Source: Platanthera guangdongensis (lineage: Eukaryota > Streptophyta > Magnoliopsida > Asparagales > Orchidaceae). From it: DNA of 64,000 bases. The notes beneath the pieces are model-generated. The model made no database searches and was not told the DNA's origin. It was given only the letters and a program-made list of their open reading frames with translations. Position numbers and translations under genes: made by a program. The DNA lies in assembly GCA_039583875.1 (NCBI GenBank), contig CM077158.1, forward strand, positions 121,889,900-121,953,899. The letters run 5' to 3'. Every line of letters begins with the position of its first letter. The first letter of the stretch is position 1. Shown here one piece after another: positions 1 through 10,274 of the stretch.

Positions 1-273
1 CCTTCATCGTTACTAAGCTTAAGTTAATCGCTCTTTTAGCTCTCTTTATCTTTTCATGCAAGTAGTTCTCTTCATTTAGTACATTTAGTTTTCTTCTAAA
101 AAACCTTATTTTTCCGTCGATAAAATAATAGATTTCGTGTGAGTAAGCTTACTCAACTATTCCCGGATTTCAATACGACACTTGTGTCCCCTAGCTGCAT
201 TTCGATAGGTATACTTGCCTTGATGAATTGTTAGTTTGGTATTTTCTCCTTGCAGATATCTCAGAGACAATCA
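1..273 (+). repeat. 5' LTR, 3' portion (Athila element)
   Basis: This is the end of the 5' LTR, cut by the window edge. It ends in TCA just before the primer site and is identical to 9677-9949 except at position 159. It corresponds to the U5 side of the LTR. Confidence 0.95.
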
Positions 274-279
274 AGTTTT

Positions 280-297
280 TGGCGCCGTTGCCGGGGA
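280..297 (+). promoter_or_regulatory. Primer binding site, tRNA-Asp type
   Basis: The 17 bases TGGCGCCGTTGCCGGGG are the exact complement of the 3' end of plant tRNA-Asp(GTC), the primer known for Athila elements. The site lies 6 bases after the LTR end. Its second half forms a perfect 6-bp hairpin with the following bases (287-292 pairs with 298-303, loop GGGGA). Confidence 0.93.
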
Positions 298-380
298 GGC
301 AACGCTTGTTGATAAATTGAAAACGCGAATATATTAATTTTATCACTTCTCTTTCTCAGCCTCCTTCTTAAATTTTTTTT

Positions 381-650
381 TCCGCCTACTCACTTGAGTT
401 AAATGGCTAGATTTTGTTAAGTGTGCGTATTTTTAATTTTTCCGCCTACTCACTTGAGTTAATTGGCTGGATTTATTTCAAGCAAGTGTGCGTATTTTAT
501 TTTTCCGCTACTCACTTGAGTTAATTGGCAGGCTTTATTTCAGTAGAGTGTGTTTACTTTCTGTAGAGTGGGTGTGTTTTAATTTTCTGTCGAGTGCGTG
601 AGTATAGCTTTTAATTTCCGCCTACTCGCACAGAGATAAATGGCTGGATT
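381..650 (+). repeat. Leader repeats with palindromic ACTCAcTTGAGT core
   Basis: Four diverged copies of a unit beginning CCGCCTACTCACTTGAGT and running into AAATGGC start near 381, 441, 503 and 617, between the primer site and gag. The core ACTCA-CT-TGAGT is self-complementary. The same unit occurs, in the opposite orientation, inside the LTR of the other Athila element (58880-59250). The rest of the leader to 890 has no further recognised signal. Confidence 0.8.
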
Positions 651-890
651 TTAATTACCGCATTCGTAATAGAAACCCACATCACAAAATTTCTACACCA
701 CCTAACTCTCTCGAAAAGGGCAAAGTGGCTCTAAATGCCACTATCTTGTCTAGTACCTTGCGAACCCTTCACCGGGTAGCCCTTGGGAAGTTCGGGAGTT
801 AAAACATAAAAAAATCTATTTCAAAAACTTTTTCCAACTTCATTAGCTCTTTTACTTTTTAGTCTTGCTTCTCCTCTTTTCTTCTAGTGT

Positions 891-3668
891 ATGACCCGCG
901 GTAGTCCGTCGGTTACTTTGGACCTGGACCACGAAATTGAGCGTACTCTTCGGAGAAGATCGCGATTTCAAGGCCCTACTACCCAAGTGCCGGTTGAGGA
1001 TTCCGAGTCATTTTCTACCTTAAGAATGGCAGAACCCAACGTGGAGGAAGTCGTGCAAAGGCCTATGTCCTATTATGCACGACCAAATCTCGAGGGTACA
1101 GAAACTAGTATAGTTCGCCCTGCAATAAATAATAATAATTTCGAACTGAAGGCTAGCATAATTCAAATGGTGCAGCAGTATGTGCAATTTGACGGGCTTC
1201 AAGATGAAGACCCGAACGCACACATAGCCAGCTTTCTTGAGATTTGTGACACCTTCAAGATAAATGGTGTCACAAATGATGCTATTAGGCTAAGATTATT
1301 TCCTTTCTCTCTTAGAATTAAGGCTAAGCAGTGGCTGAACACCCTTCCTAAAAATAGCATAACTACTTGGACGCAATTAACTGAAAAATTTTTGGCCAAG
1401 TATTTTCCGCCTGCTAAAACTGCTAAACTTAGGAATGACATTTCTGCCTTTGGACAAATAGACTCAGAGACCCTTTATGAAACCTGGGAAAGATTTAAAG
1501 AATTATTAAGACGATGCCCACATCACGCTCTGCCTGTATGGTTGCAGGTGCAGACGTTTTATAATGGGCTAAATCAAAGCACGAAGCAAATGATAGACGC
1601 AGCTTCTGGCGGTACTTTAAACCATAAGACCCCGGAAGCAGCTCTTGAGCTGTTTGAAGACATGGCCATGAACACTTACCAGTGGAATGTGCCTAGGTCC
1701 CGCCCAAACAAACCTGCAGGTCTCTTTGAAGTGGACAACGTCTCACAACTCGCACTGCAAGTTGAAATATTAAGCAAAAAAATTACGGAGATGACTGCTG
1801 CCTCCGCCCCTCAGGTATGGGAATCTGCAACTCCTCCCGCCGAACATTTGGATTATGTAAATAATATGCCTCGAACTGCTTTTAATAATTTTTCTGCTGC
1901 GAATTATCATCCTCCTGGTTTTAATTTTCCGAATAGTTATAATCCTGCGTTAAGAAATCATCCGAATTTTTCGTGGAGCAATCCATCGAATGATGTGCGC
2001 CCACCACCGCAAAGTGATTTTTCTACTCCACCACCACCTCCTCAAAGTTTTCCAAAACCTCCAAATTTGGAGGAAGTGTTTTCAAAATACATGAATGCTA
2101 ATGATGCTACGATTAGGACCTTAACCGGAAGTGTTAAAAACTTAGAAAATCAGGTAGGACAGCTCGCTAAAATGATTTCAGAGCGACCCGTAGGGTCTCT
2201 TCCTTCCAATACCGAGCCCAACCCAAGAGAGCAAGCAAAAGCTATAACTCTTCGGAGTGGGAAGAAAGTTCCTGGTATGGTAAGTGAAGAACCCGAGGCA
2301 AGCTCCGCTCCTGTTTTTAAAAATCAAAGCTCCGTTCCCGTTTTAAAAATTCCACCCTCTGCCGAAGAAATTATCACCCCTATCGTAGAAAAAGAACTCA
2401 CTCCACCACACACCTTTAAAAATAATCCATCCCCGCCATACCCTTCCGAACTTAATAAACAACGACAGGATGATCAATACACCCGTTTTTTGGAAATGTT
2501 TAAACAAATCCACGTAAATCTGCCTTTCCACGAAGCCATATCCCAGATGCCGAAGTACACAAAATACCTTAAGGACCTCCTAACTAACAAGAAGAAGTTA
2601 GAGAACCTTTCGCATGTCACGTTAAATGTCGAATGCTCGGCGGTTTTGACAAACGGAATACCGAAGAAAATCAGTGACCCGGGTAGTTTCTCTATCCCGT
2701 GTGTCTTTGGTGATCTCTTTGTCAAACACGCTTTAACCGACTTAGGTGCGAGTATTAATCTTATGCCCCTCTCGTTGTTTAAAATGTTAGGAATTGGTAG
2801 TCTCAACCCCACACGAATGAGTATCCAGCTTGCCGACAGGTCAGTCAAATACCCGTTAGGAATAGTGGAGGACGTCCTAGTCAAAGTTGACAAGTTCATC
2901 TTCCCGGTGGACTTTGTCATTTTAGACATCGAAGAAGACGTCGAGGTTCCCCTGATCCTTGGCCGACCCTTCCTTGCCACCTCCCGAGCTATCATTGATG
3001 TAAGCAATGGTAAGCTCTTCCTTCGAGTGGGCGACGATGAGGTAACTTTCTCTACCACCCCCTCGATGAAGAACACACTAGCTAATGATGACTCCTGTTT
3101 TTTCATGGATACCATAAGTGAAGAATCCTTCTCTCCCACCTCTGATTTTGACAAAGAATTTTCCAATTTTTGTTCCTCTCCTACTCTTCCAACTGAATCT
3201 CTACACCTAAGTGAAGAATCCTCCACTCGCCCCTCTGATTTTGAAAAAGAATTTAATGATTTCTGTTCCTCTTCTACTTTTCCAACTGAATCGCTGCACG
3301 AAGCCTCCATGGCCGCTAGCAACACCCCTTTTAATTTTACATATAAAAAAGTGTACGAGGACATAGTTTTTGAAAAAGAACAAATTTCCAAGACCTCGTA
3401 TGATGACCCCCCTACCTTGGAACTGAAAGAACTACCAGAGCACCTTCAATACGCTTTCTTAGAAAAGGACTCTAAGCTGCCTGTCATAATTTCGGCCTAC
3501 CTCACGGATGCACAAAAGAATAAACTTCTTTCAATTTTACAAAAGCATCGCCAAGCTATTGCTTGGCAGATATCTGATATCAAGGGCATAAGCCCATCTT
3601 TCTGCACTCATAAAATCTTAATGGAAGATAATTCTCGTAACTCTATACAACCTCAGCGCGCTGTATAA
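891..3668 (+). CDS. gag-pro: Athila gag-protease polyprotein, 925 aa, open
   Basis: Encodes the capsid and protease of the Athila element. A retrotransposon gag domain spans about residues 95-235 (AKQWLNTLP, WERFKELLRRCP and FYNGL blocks). A proline-rich linker follows (about 355-400), then the conserved Athila block EQAKAITLRSGK (about 450). The retropepsin is at about 610-715, with the active-site motif DLGAS and the flap-side block PLILGRPFLATSRAIID. No CCHC zinc knuckle is present, as is usual in Athila. A 31-residue segment is duplicated in tandem between protease and RT (nt 3121-3306). The ATG at 891 is the first in frame after the leader. The ORF ends where the reading frame is lost just before RT, so the stop at 3666-3668 is probably not native. 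Confidence 0.9.
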   Translation: MTRGSPSVTLDLDHEIERTLRRRSRFQGPTTQVPVEDSESFSTLRMAEPNVEEVVQRPMSYYARPNLEGTETSIVRPAINNNNFELKASIIQMVQQYVQFDGLQDEDPNAHIASFLEICDTFKINGVTNDAIRLRLFPFSLRIKAKQWLNTLPKNSITTWTQLTEKFLAKYFPPAKTAKLRNDISAFGQIDSETLYETWERFKELLRRCPHHALPVWLQVQTFYNGLNQSTKQMIDAASGGTLNHKTPEAALELFEDMAMNTYQWNVPRSRPNKPAGLFEVDNVSQLALQVEILSKKITEMTAASAPQVWESATPPAEHLDYVNNMPRTAFNNFSAANYHPPGFNFPNSYNPALRNHPNFSWSNPSNDVRPPPQSDFSTPPPPPQSFPKPPNLEEVFSKYMNANDATIRTLTGSVKNLENQVGQLAKMISERPVGSLPSNTEPNPREQAKAITLRSGKKVPGMVSEEPEASSAPVFKNQSSVPVLKIPPSAEEIITPIVEKELTPPHTFKNNPSPPYPSELNKQRQDDQYTRFLEMFKQIHVNLPFHEAISQMPKYTKYLKDLLTNKKKLENLSHVTLNVECSAVLTNGIPKKISDPGSFSIPCVFGDLFVKHALTDLGASINLMPLSLFKMLGIGSLNPTRMSIQLADRSVKYPLGIVEDVLVKVDKFIFPVDFVILDIEEDVEVPLILGRPFLATSRAIIDVSNGKLFLRVGDDEVTFSTTPSMKNTLANDDSCFFMDTISEESFSPTSDFDKEFSNFCSSPTLPTESLHLSEESSTRPSDFEKEFNDFCSSSTFPTESLHEASMAASNTPFNFTYKKVYEDIVFEKEQISKTSYDDPPTLELKELPEHLQYAFLEKDSKLPVIISAYLTDAQKNKLLSILQKHRQAIAWQISDIKGISPSFCTHKILMEDNSRNSIQPQRAV

Positions 3669-6328
3669 ACCCAAACATGAAAGACGTAGTTAAGGGCGAG
3701 GTTATGAAATTGTTAGACGCAGGAATTATCTATCCTATATCCGACAGTAAGTGGGTTAGCCCAGTACAGGTAGTACCAAAGAAGGGAGGGATAACAGTCG
3801 TAAGTAATGAAAATAATGAATTAATCCCGACTCGAATGGTGACCGGATGGTGAATGTGTATAGATTACCGTAAGTTGAATGACGCCACCCGCAAGGATCA
3901 CTTCCCCTTGCCGTTCATTGATCAAATTTTAGAACGACTTTCCGGATATAGCTTTTATTGTTTTCTCGATGGCCTCTCGAGGTATCTTCAAATCCCCATC
4001 TCCCCCGAAGACCAGGAGAAAACTACGTTTACTTGTCCCTTCGGCACCTTCGCCTACCGAAGAATGCCGTTTGGATTGTGCAATGCGCCGGCTACATTCC
4101 AATGATATATGCTCGCCATCTTTGACAAGTACGTAGAAAGCATTATGGAAGTCTTCATGGATGATTTCTCCGTCTTCGGGAATTCCTTCGATAGTTGCTT
4201 AGAGAACCTCGAAAAAGTCTTAGAGCGATGCGAAGAAACTAACCTCGCCTTAAATTGGGAAAAATGTCATTTTATGGTAAGGGAAGGGTTAGTTTTGGGA
4301 CATAAAATTTCTGAAAGGGGTATTGAAGTAGACGTAGCGAAAATAGAAGTTATCGAGAAACTGCCGCCACCTACGAACATAAAAGCCATAAGAAGTTTCC
4401 TGGGTCATGCGGGTTTCTACCGCCGCTTCATAAAGGACTTTTCCAAAATCACCAAGCCCCTTACCCATCTCTTAGAAAAAGAAGCCCCATTCATCTTTGA
4501 TGACCTCTGTCTAGCTGCCTTCAATTTAATAAAAGAAAAATTAGTTAATGCGCCAATCATGATAGCTCCGGTGTGGGATCTTCCATTTGAAATAATGTGT
4601 GATGCGAGTAGTTATGCGGTGGGAGCCGTACTAGGTCAACGTATTTCCAAAAACTTCCACCCCATTTATTACGCTAGTAAAATACTCACATCTGCACAGG
4701 AAAATTACACCACCACCGAGAAGGAGCTCTTAGCTGTAGTATTCGCATTTGACAAATTTTGCCCTTATATTACTCTTTCAAAAATTATTGTTTTTACGGA
4801 CCACTCGGCCCTCAAATATCTTCTCTCTAAAACGGATGCCAAGCCTCGCTTGATTCGCTGGGTCTTACTCCTCCAGGAGTTTGACTTAGAGATCCGTGAT
4901 AAGCGAGGTGCCGAGAACTTGGCCGCCGACCACCTTTCGCGCCTAAACAACCCGTTTATCGAGCAATTAGACGAAAATTCTTTTCATTACTTTTTTCCTG
5001 ATGAGAAGCTGTTCATAATTAACACATCTACTTCTCCTTGGTTTGCCCGCATCGCCAACTATCTAGTGGCTCGTGTGCTCCCAAAAGAGTTCTCGTCTCA
5101 GCAAAAGAAGAAATTCTTTTCTGAATTGAAGAACTACTTTTGGGAGGACCCGCATCTTTTTAAAGTCTGTGCAGACCAAGTGATCAGGAGGTGTGTTTCC
5201 TTTGATGAAGGATTAGATATTTTTAAACATTTGCATGAAGGACCGACAGGTGGGCACTATCAAGCTGCTCGCACCGCTCACAAAGTGCTAAGCGCGGGTT
5301 TTTACTGGCCCAGCCTGTTTAAAGACGCGGATGCCTTTGTGAGTAGGTGTGATAGTTGCCAACGGTCGGAGAATATTTCGAATAAAAATGAAATGCCACA
5401 AAATTATTTCCTAGAGTGCGAAGTTTTCGACCTCTGGGGGATTGATTTTGTCGGCCCTTTTCCTTCTAGCTTCGGGAATAAGTATATTTTAGTTGCCGTT
5501 GATTATGTTTCACGTTGGGCCGAAGCCCAAGCTCTTCCTACGAATGACGCCCGAGTCGTAGTTAATTTCCTCAAAAAATTATTTTCTCGATTCGGTACTC
5601 CGCGCGCTATCGTTAGTGATAGGGGTTCCCATTTCTATAACGCGCAATTCTCAAAAATCCTAACTAAATATGGCATTACTCATAAGCTTTCCACTGCCTA
5701 TCACCCCCAAACTAACGGACAAGTCGAAGTAGTGAATAAAGAAATAAAACGAATTTTAGAAAAGACTGTTTCCACATCTAGAAAAGACTGGTCAGCCAAA
5801 TTAGACGATGCTCTATGGGCCTACCGAACAGCGTACAAAACTGCCCTCGACTGTATGCCATATCGGTTGGTTTATGGAAAATCGTGTCATTTACCCGTAG
5901 AGTTAGAACACCGCGCCTTTTGGGCCTTGCGATTTTTAAACTTCGATCCCCACTCTGTCGGCGATTTTAGAAAATTTCAACTTAACGAACTCGACGAGTG
6001 GCGCTCTTACGCTTATGAAAATAATAGACTTTATAAAGAGCGGACGAAGCGTTTACACGACCGACATCTTATGCACCCAAAAATCTTTAAGCCAGACGAC
6101 CAAGTGCTTCTTTATAACTCTCGTTTACGTTTATTCCCGGGTAAATTAAAATCACGTTGGTCTGGGCCTTTTACTGTTTTAGAAGTCTTTTCTTATGCTA
6201 CTGTTTTAATTTCCCACCCTGATAAGGGTACTTTCAAAGTGAATGGTCAGCGTCTTAAACTGTATTTTTGTGATGATGTCAGTCTCAACCCTGTTAACTC
6301 TATCTTTTCGGTCCTGACATTTGATTAA
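3664..6328 (+). pseudogene. pol: Athila pol (RT, RNase H, integrase) with frameshift and two nonsense changes
   Basis: One reading frame, offset by -1 from gag-pro, carries RT, RNase H and integrase. Conserved RT blocks start at once (PKKGGITVV near 3776, CIDYRKLND near 3857, the FMDD catalytic motif near 4155). RNase H begins with CDASS (about 4600) and continues with the TEKELLAV and FTDHSAL blocks. Integrase has the HHCC zinc site (about 5220-5375) and D,D,E positions in WGIDFVGP (5440), VSDRG (5610) and GQVEVVNKE (5720). TGA stops at 3851-3853 and 4103-4105 replace conserved arginines, each explained by CGA to TGA. From 4109 to 6328 the frame is open. There is no chromodomain. The protein as encoded cannot be made in one piece, although the LTRs are almost identical. 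Confidence 0.92.
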
Positions 6329-6446
6329 TCTGAACTTTATTTTTCTCAACAACTTTGACTTTATTCGAACTTTATTTTTCAACTATATTTGGGACATTAT
6401 TATTTTGATGCGTCGAGCTCAAACGACGCTTTAAACAAAGGGCGCT

Positions 6447-6464
6447 CTTGGGAGGCAACCCAAG
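6447..6464 (+). other. Hairpin CTTGGG-AGGCAA-CCCAAG after pol
   Basis: A perfect 6-bp stem with a 6-base loop, 119 bases after the pol stop, preceded by TTTAAACAAAGGGCGCT. The second Athila element has a related block at 62567-62600 (minus strand: ACAAAGCGCTCCTAGGAGGC), also just behind pol. GGGAGGCAAC occurs both here (6450-6459) and at the primer site (294-303). Confidence 0.75.
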
Positions 6465-6733
6465 TTATCTTTTTCTGTTTTCTTTCTTTTACACTTTTTG
6501 CCCCGACTGGCTCCGGCAAGCTGAAACTTCTGCGATCGCCTGCTCCAACGGTTCTGCTTCCATGCCAAAGTCCGCCGGACGACGTTTCATGAAGATCCAC
6601 AGCACAGGCATGGAGGAGCGGCATCACTCAACTTGCCCTGCAAAATAAAACCGAGGAAGTACCGGCTTTTCAATTCTGTCTTTTATTTCTGTACTTTACT
6701 TTTCTCTCGTTCTCCGACCTCCTTCTCCATTGC

Positions 6734-6763
6734 GGACAATGTAGATTTTAAGCTTGGGCGAGG
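6734..6763 (+). promoter_or_regulatory. Internal polypurine-tract-like block
   Basis: GGACAATGTAGA is followed by TTAAGCTTGGGCGAGG. The 11-mer TTAAGCTTGGG is repeated exactly at the real polypurine tract (8162-8172). The minus-strand Athila element shows the same duplication with its own sequence. Confidence 0.6.
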
Positions 6764-8161
6764 ACTTCCTCCTTCTTTTTGTTTTCTTTTTGTTTTGTAA
6801 ATATCCCAAAAAATCCAAAATTTCAAAAAATTTCAAAAAATTATTATATATATATAGCTGCATTTTGGTATTTCAATAAGTACCCCATGTTTATGTTTTG
6901 TTTTTCTCAAACTTCTTTATAAACAACGTAGTTAATTATAATTTTTCTAATCATTCTTTTTAATCATATTTCACAAGTAAAATGTTGGCCATGCTGTGTT
7001 TCTAATTCACGGTAGCATGTTAAGGTAAAATATTTCTCTAAACCGTGCATTTCTATTATGGTTTTCCGTTCTTTATTTTCTTTACTTTCTATAAAAATTT
7101 ATCATCCACTATTTTCCTTTTCGTCTTTAGATGATTTTTGTAAGAACATATTTTGAATAACGTAGTAGATATGAACGATCCAAGTGACATATTATTTTTA
7201 TTTTCAAGATAATTTCATCAATCTTCTTTTATTATCTCGAACTTGCTTTTTGAAATTTATCGACTCTATGTTTTAAATAAATTTAAAAAATGCGTGAAAA
7301 TGATTTAGGCCATTTTTGTTTACGTTTGAGCTTTCTTGCCAACCTAAACTCTTTTACCACTAGTTAGCCGCTTTTGAGCCTTTTTTCCAAATTCATTTGA
7401 TAAACTCCACACACCATTTCATTTTCACCAAAGCCCAAATTCCTACCTATGTAATCACGCTAATTTTGTTTGATAGAAAATTTTGTCTTATCTGTGGAGA
7501 TATTGTTGAAAAAGGTGTACTCAAAAGCAATAAATTGAAAAAAAAAACAAAAATGAATGAAAATAATAATAAAAAAAAGAGATAAATAATCATAAAGAGA
7601 AAAAAATAAATTTATTTATACATATTTTGTTTAAAATAAATTTATTTTTTTTTTGAAACTCGTTGTTTTGGTTTAGTGTGATTTTTAAGCCTCCATGTTT
7701 ATATTTGAATTCCACTCCTATTCATATTCCTAAACCAAACGTTTCGGTCCTATTAAGTCCTTTTGATTCACGCCCTTTTTTTTAATTTTATTTAACAACT
7801 AAGAAAAGAAGAAAAGTAAATCAGTTTTAGTTTTGGATTTAAACTTAGATTTTTGTTATTTAATTGATATAATTATAATGCGTTGCTTGGATCTAGTAAT
7901 AACTCAATACGTTCTTTTCATTTTCATTGCCTTACTTAAATCTATTTAAAGAATTTCGTCAAAATTCTGGATGATTTATTTTTATTAAGTAAAGTTTATA
8001 AAAGTTAAACCATACCTAAATAATTGTTTTAGATTTACGTTTTACATTCTCCCTACCTAGAATTTCGCATAGTACTTGTGTGAGTATGATTAAAACTTTT
8101 TGAATTAGTCACTTTTTATGATTAGCTTGTCTTTATATCTTTGCTTGGGGACAAGCAAAAC

Positions 8162-8178
8162 TTAAGCTTGGGGGAATT
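8162..8178 (+). promoter_or_regulatory. Polypurine tract (plus-strand primer)
   Basis: TTAAGCTTGGGGGAA directly before the LTR start TGATAATACG at 8179. Its position and composition define the internal/LTR border. Confidence 0.88.
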
Positions 8179-8345
8179 TGATAATACGTTTGCAGTAAAT
8201 TTTATTAGGATATTTTCGGGGTTTTAAAGCCAATCATGTCTTGTAAAGTACTTGTTTTGATTCCCCTTTGTATATATTTTTGTCGCTAATGCATTTTTTC
8301 TGCTTTTTGCAGGTTTTCACGGCTTTCAGCCGAATTTTGCTGTGA

Positions 8346-8833
8346 CACGCCCCAAGGTCACGCCCTACCAGGGCGTGTACCTAGGGCGTGTAACCCAGAG
8401 GAATGAAGCAATTGGTCCGAAACTGCATTCCGTGGAAACTTTGTGTACACGCCCTCGGTCACGCCCGTGACACACCCGACACGGGCGTGTACTATAGGCG
8501 TGTCCCCAGGTTCCGAGGAATCGCCGCAGCGCGCTCGTTTTTTCCCGCTCCACCGCCGCACCGAAAGTGTCACGCCCCAGGGTCACGCCTGACCCGGGCG
8601 TGACATATGGGCGTGTACTTCAGCAATTCCGCCCGTCACCTCCAGCATTCAATTTCAGCTCCCAAAGTCACGCCGCAAAGAACACGCCCCAGTGTCACGC
8701 CCTACCAGGGCGTGACCTGTGGTCGTGTACCGCAACAACTCCGTCAGAATTCAATTCCTGCCCGAAAAAGTCGCGCCGAATGTGTCACGCCCCAGGGTCA
8801 CGCCCGACCAGGGCGTGACAGGGGGGCGTGACC
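8346..8833 (+). repeat. U3 array of CACGCCC/GGGCGTG palindrome units
   Basis: Five units start near 8346, 8450, 8570, 8688 and 8784 (spacing about 95-120). Each has two CACGCCC words followed by two GGGCGTG words in inverted order, for example TCACGCCCTACCAGGGCGTG. The array ends next to the TATA box, where U3 enhancers sit. Confidence 0.85.
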
Positions 8834-8848
8834 CAACCCGAAAAATTC

Positions 8849-8856
8849 TATAAATA
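8849..8856 (+). promoter_or_regulatory. TATA box of Athila LTR
   Basis: TATAAATA in the context TTCTATAAATAGAGCCC, immediately downstream of the palindrome array. Confidence 0.75.
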
Positions 8857-9949
8857 GAGCCCAACTCCAGGGGTTTTAGGACAACTTTTCGCTTTGAGAG
8901 GGGAGGTTCTGTCCTTTGTATTTTTGAACTTTTTAAGCATGTCTTTCCATTTTTAGTTCGTAGCTCTAGCTTTATGCTTTCCCTGTATTAGCTCCTAGCT
9001 TCTTTCTATAGTATGATGCTAATGATAGTGTAGTTTCCTTTTCATGTTCTTGTAATCTCTGGTTTTCAAGCTGTAAGATCACTGTTTCTCTTAATAAAAA
9101 GTGTTGTTTTCTTTTTCGTTACTGCTCTGTTTTCAGTATTTTTCTTCTATTCATCCCCCTCTTCCACCTCACCATGATTAACTAATCCTCCATGTACTCG
9201 ATCTAATTGATCCGAGGTTCGAGTGATTAGGTTATGATGCTTTGAATCTTACCTTTTCTTTTTAGGGTTTAGCTTTGAATTACTCTTGATTTATCACGGG
9301 TTGGAGGTATATTATCGATATATACTCTCCACCTTTGCTTTCATTCTGGGCTAGCCGAGAGGCCGAAAGTTTGAAATGAGCACTAAAGAGTAAAGGGAGT
9401 TGTTCGCACCCCTCGAGAGAGGCAGACGTTCAAATCTCCCGGATTGGAGTAAAATCCAATAGAGGGGTTCACCGCATAAAGCGAGTTTTAGGCCTCCGAT
9501 TTAGGCGAGAGTCGGTCGGACCGTCCTAAACTCAGTTAGGCACGGCCTTCGAGAGAAGCGTGTCAATATTCATGGAACCTCCACGGTCAAGGACCTTTAC
9601 CCTAATTAGCTTAGGTTTATTTATCGTATTTTTCTAACCACTCTTGCCGAGGTGATTTCTGATCGAGTGCATTTTCCCTTCATCGTTACTAAGCTTAAGT
9701 TAATCGCTCTTTTAGCTCTCTTTATCTTTTCATGCAAGTAGTTCTCTTCATTTAGTACATTTAGTTTTCTTCTAAAAAACCTTATTTTTCCGTCGATAAA
9801 ATAATAGATTTCGTGTGAGTAAGCTTACTCAACTGTTCCCGGATTTCAATACGACACTTGTGTCCCCTAGCTGCATTTCGATAGGTATACTTGCCTTGAT
9901 GAATTGTTAGTTTGGTATTTTCTCCTTGCAGATATCTCAGAGACAATCA

Positions 9950-10064
9950 GTGATGCGCTACTCTGGTATCATCCTGTACCTTCACCGACTGTTTTGTGAT
10001 ATATCCTGTGGGGCCCCGGCCGGACCTTCTAGAATATATCATATGAACGGATGGGGTTGTTACA
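9950..10064 (+). repeat. Tekay-like LTR, last 115 bp
   Basis: Matches 17055-17169. The rest of this LTR lies left of the Athila element, outside the window. Confidence 0.92.
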
Positions 10065-10274
10065 TTTTTGGTATCGATTGTCTTGGTCTTTCCCTCTCGA
10101 AGTCGTGGTCGACATCTTTTGTGGGGTGGCGCGCACGTGTTTGTGCAAACCAAAGTCTACGAATGAACTCCTGAATGTCCATGATAGGCATGCAAAGTTT
10201 TGTGTTTGAGGAACCTGTGTGTTCCTATCTTGTTGCTTACTTGTGTCATTTTCCGTCTGTAGGCGACGAGTGCG

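Larger units (their letters stand above)
6329..8178 (+). other. Non-coding 3' tail of the Athila element (env position)
   Basis: 1.85 kb, AT-rich, with no credible ORF. In env-bearing Athila elements this interval holds the env-like gene, and here nothing resembling it is seen. It contains the hairpin at 6447-6464, a first polypurine-like tract at 6748-6763 and the true polypurine tract at 8162-8176. Confidence 0.8.
1..9949 (+). mobile_element. Athila-lineage Ty3/gypsy retrotransposon, nearly complete
   Basis: Order seen: 5' LTR tail (1-273), primer binding site, repeat-bearing leader, gag-pro ORF, broken pol (RT, RNase H, integrase), a 1.85-kb non-coding tail, polypurine tract and full 3' LTR (8179-9949, 1771 bp). 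The 273 bases present from the 5' LTR match 9677-9949 with one difference (159 A versus 9835 G), so the insertion is recent. A tRNA-Asp primer site, a gag without zinc knuckle, a DLGAS-type protease and an integrase without chromodomain fit the Athila lineage. It is inserted in a Tekay-like LTR: the bases after 9949 continue the sequence seen intact at 17055. The inferred 5-bp target duplication is GTGAT, but its left copy lies outside the window. No env-like ORF is present. Confidence 0.93.
8179..9949 (+). repeat. 3' LTR of Athila element (1771 bp)
   Basis: Starts TGATAATACG and ends GACAATCA. U3 contains five GGGCGTG palindrome units (8346-8833), followed about 16 bases later by a TATA box (8849-8856). 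An AATAAA polyadenylation signal is at 9093-9098. The short ORFs across 8400-8830 are by-products of the array and not genes. The U5 end equals the window's first 273 bases. Confidence 0.95.

Noticed and set aside
2474..3391. 305-codon ORF on the minus strand of gag-pro
   Set aside because: Shadow of the strongly supported + strand gag-pro frame, with low-complexity composition and no domain.
3640..3680. Programmed -1 frameshift between Athila gag-pro and pol
   Set aside because: The pol frame is -1 to gag-pro, but no slippery heptamer precedes the stop and pol has further stops. Athila usually has a single gag-pol frame, so an indel is more likely.
6329..8178. Env-like gene of the Athila element
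   Set aside because: No ORF above about 75 codons, no signal peptide or membrane segment. Absence is also seen in the second element.
8358..8831. Several short ORFs on both strands in the LTR
   Set aside because: They are by-products of the GC-rich palindrome array; their peptides just repeat the unit.
10065..10085. Functional initiator-Met primer site in the Tekay element
   Set aside because: Only TGGTATC matches; the following bases differ from the tRNA complement in both copies.
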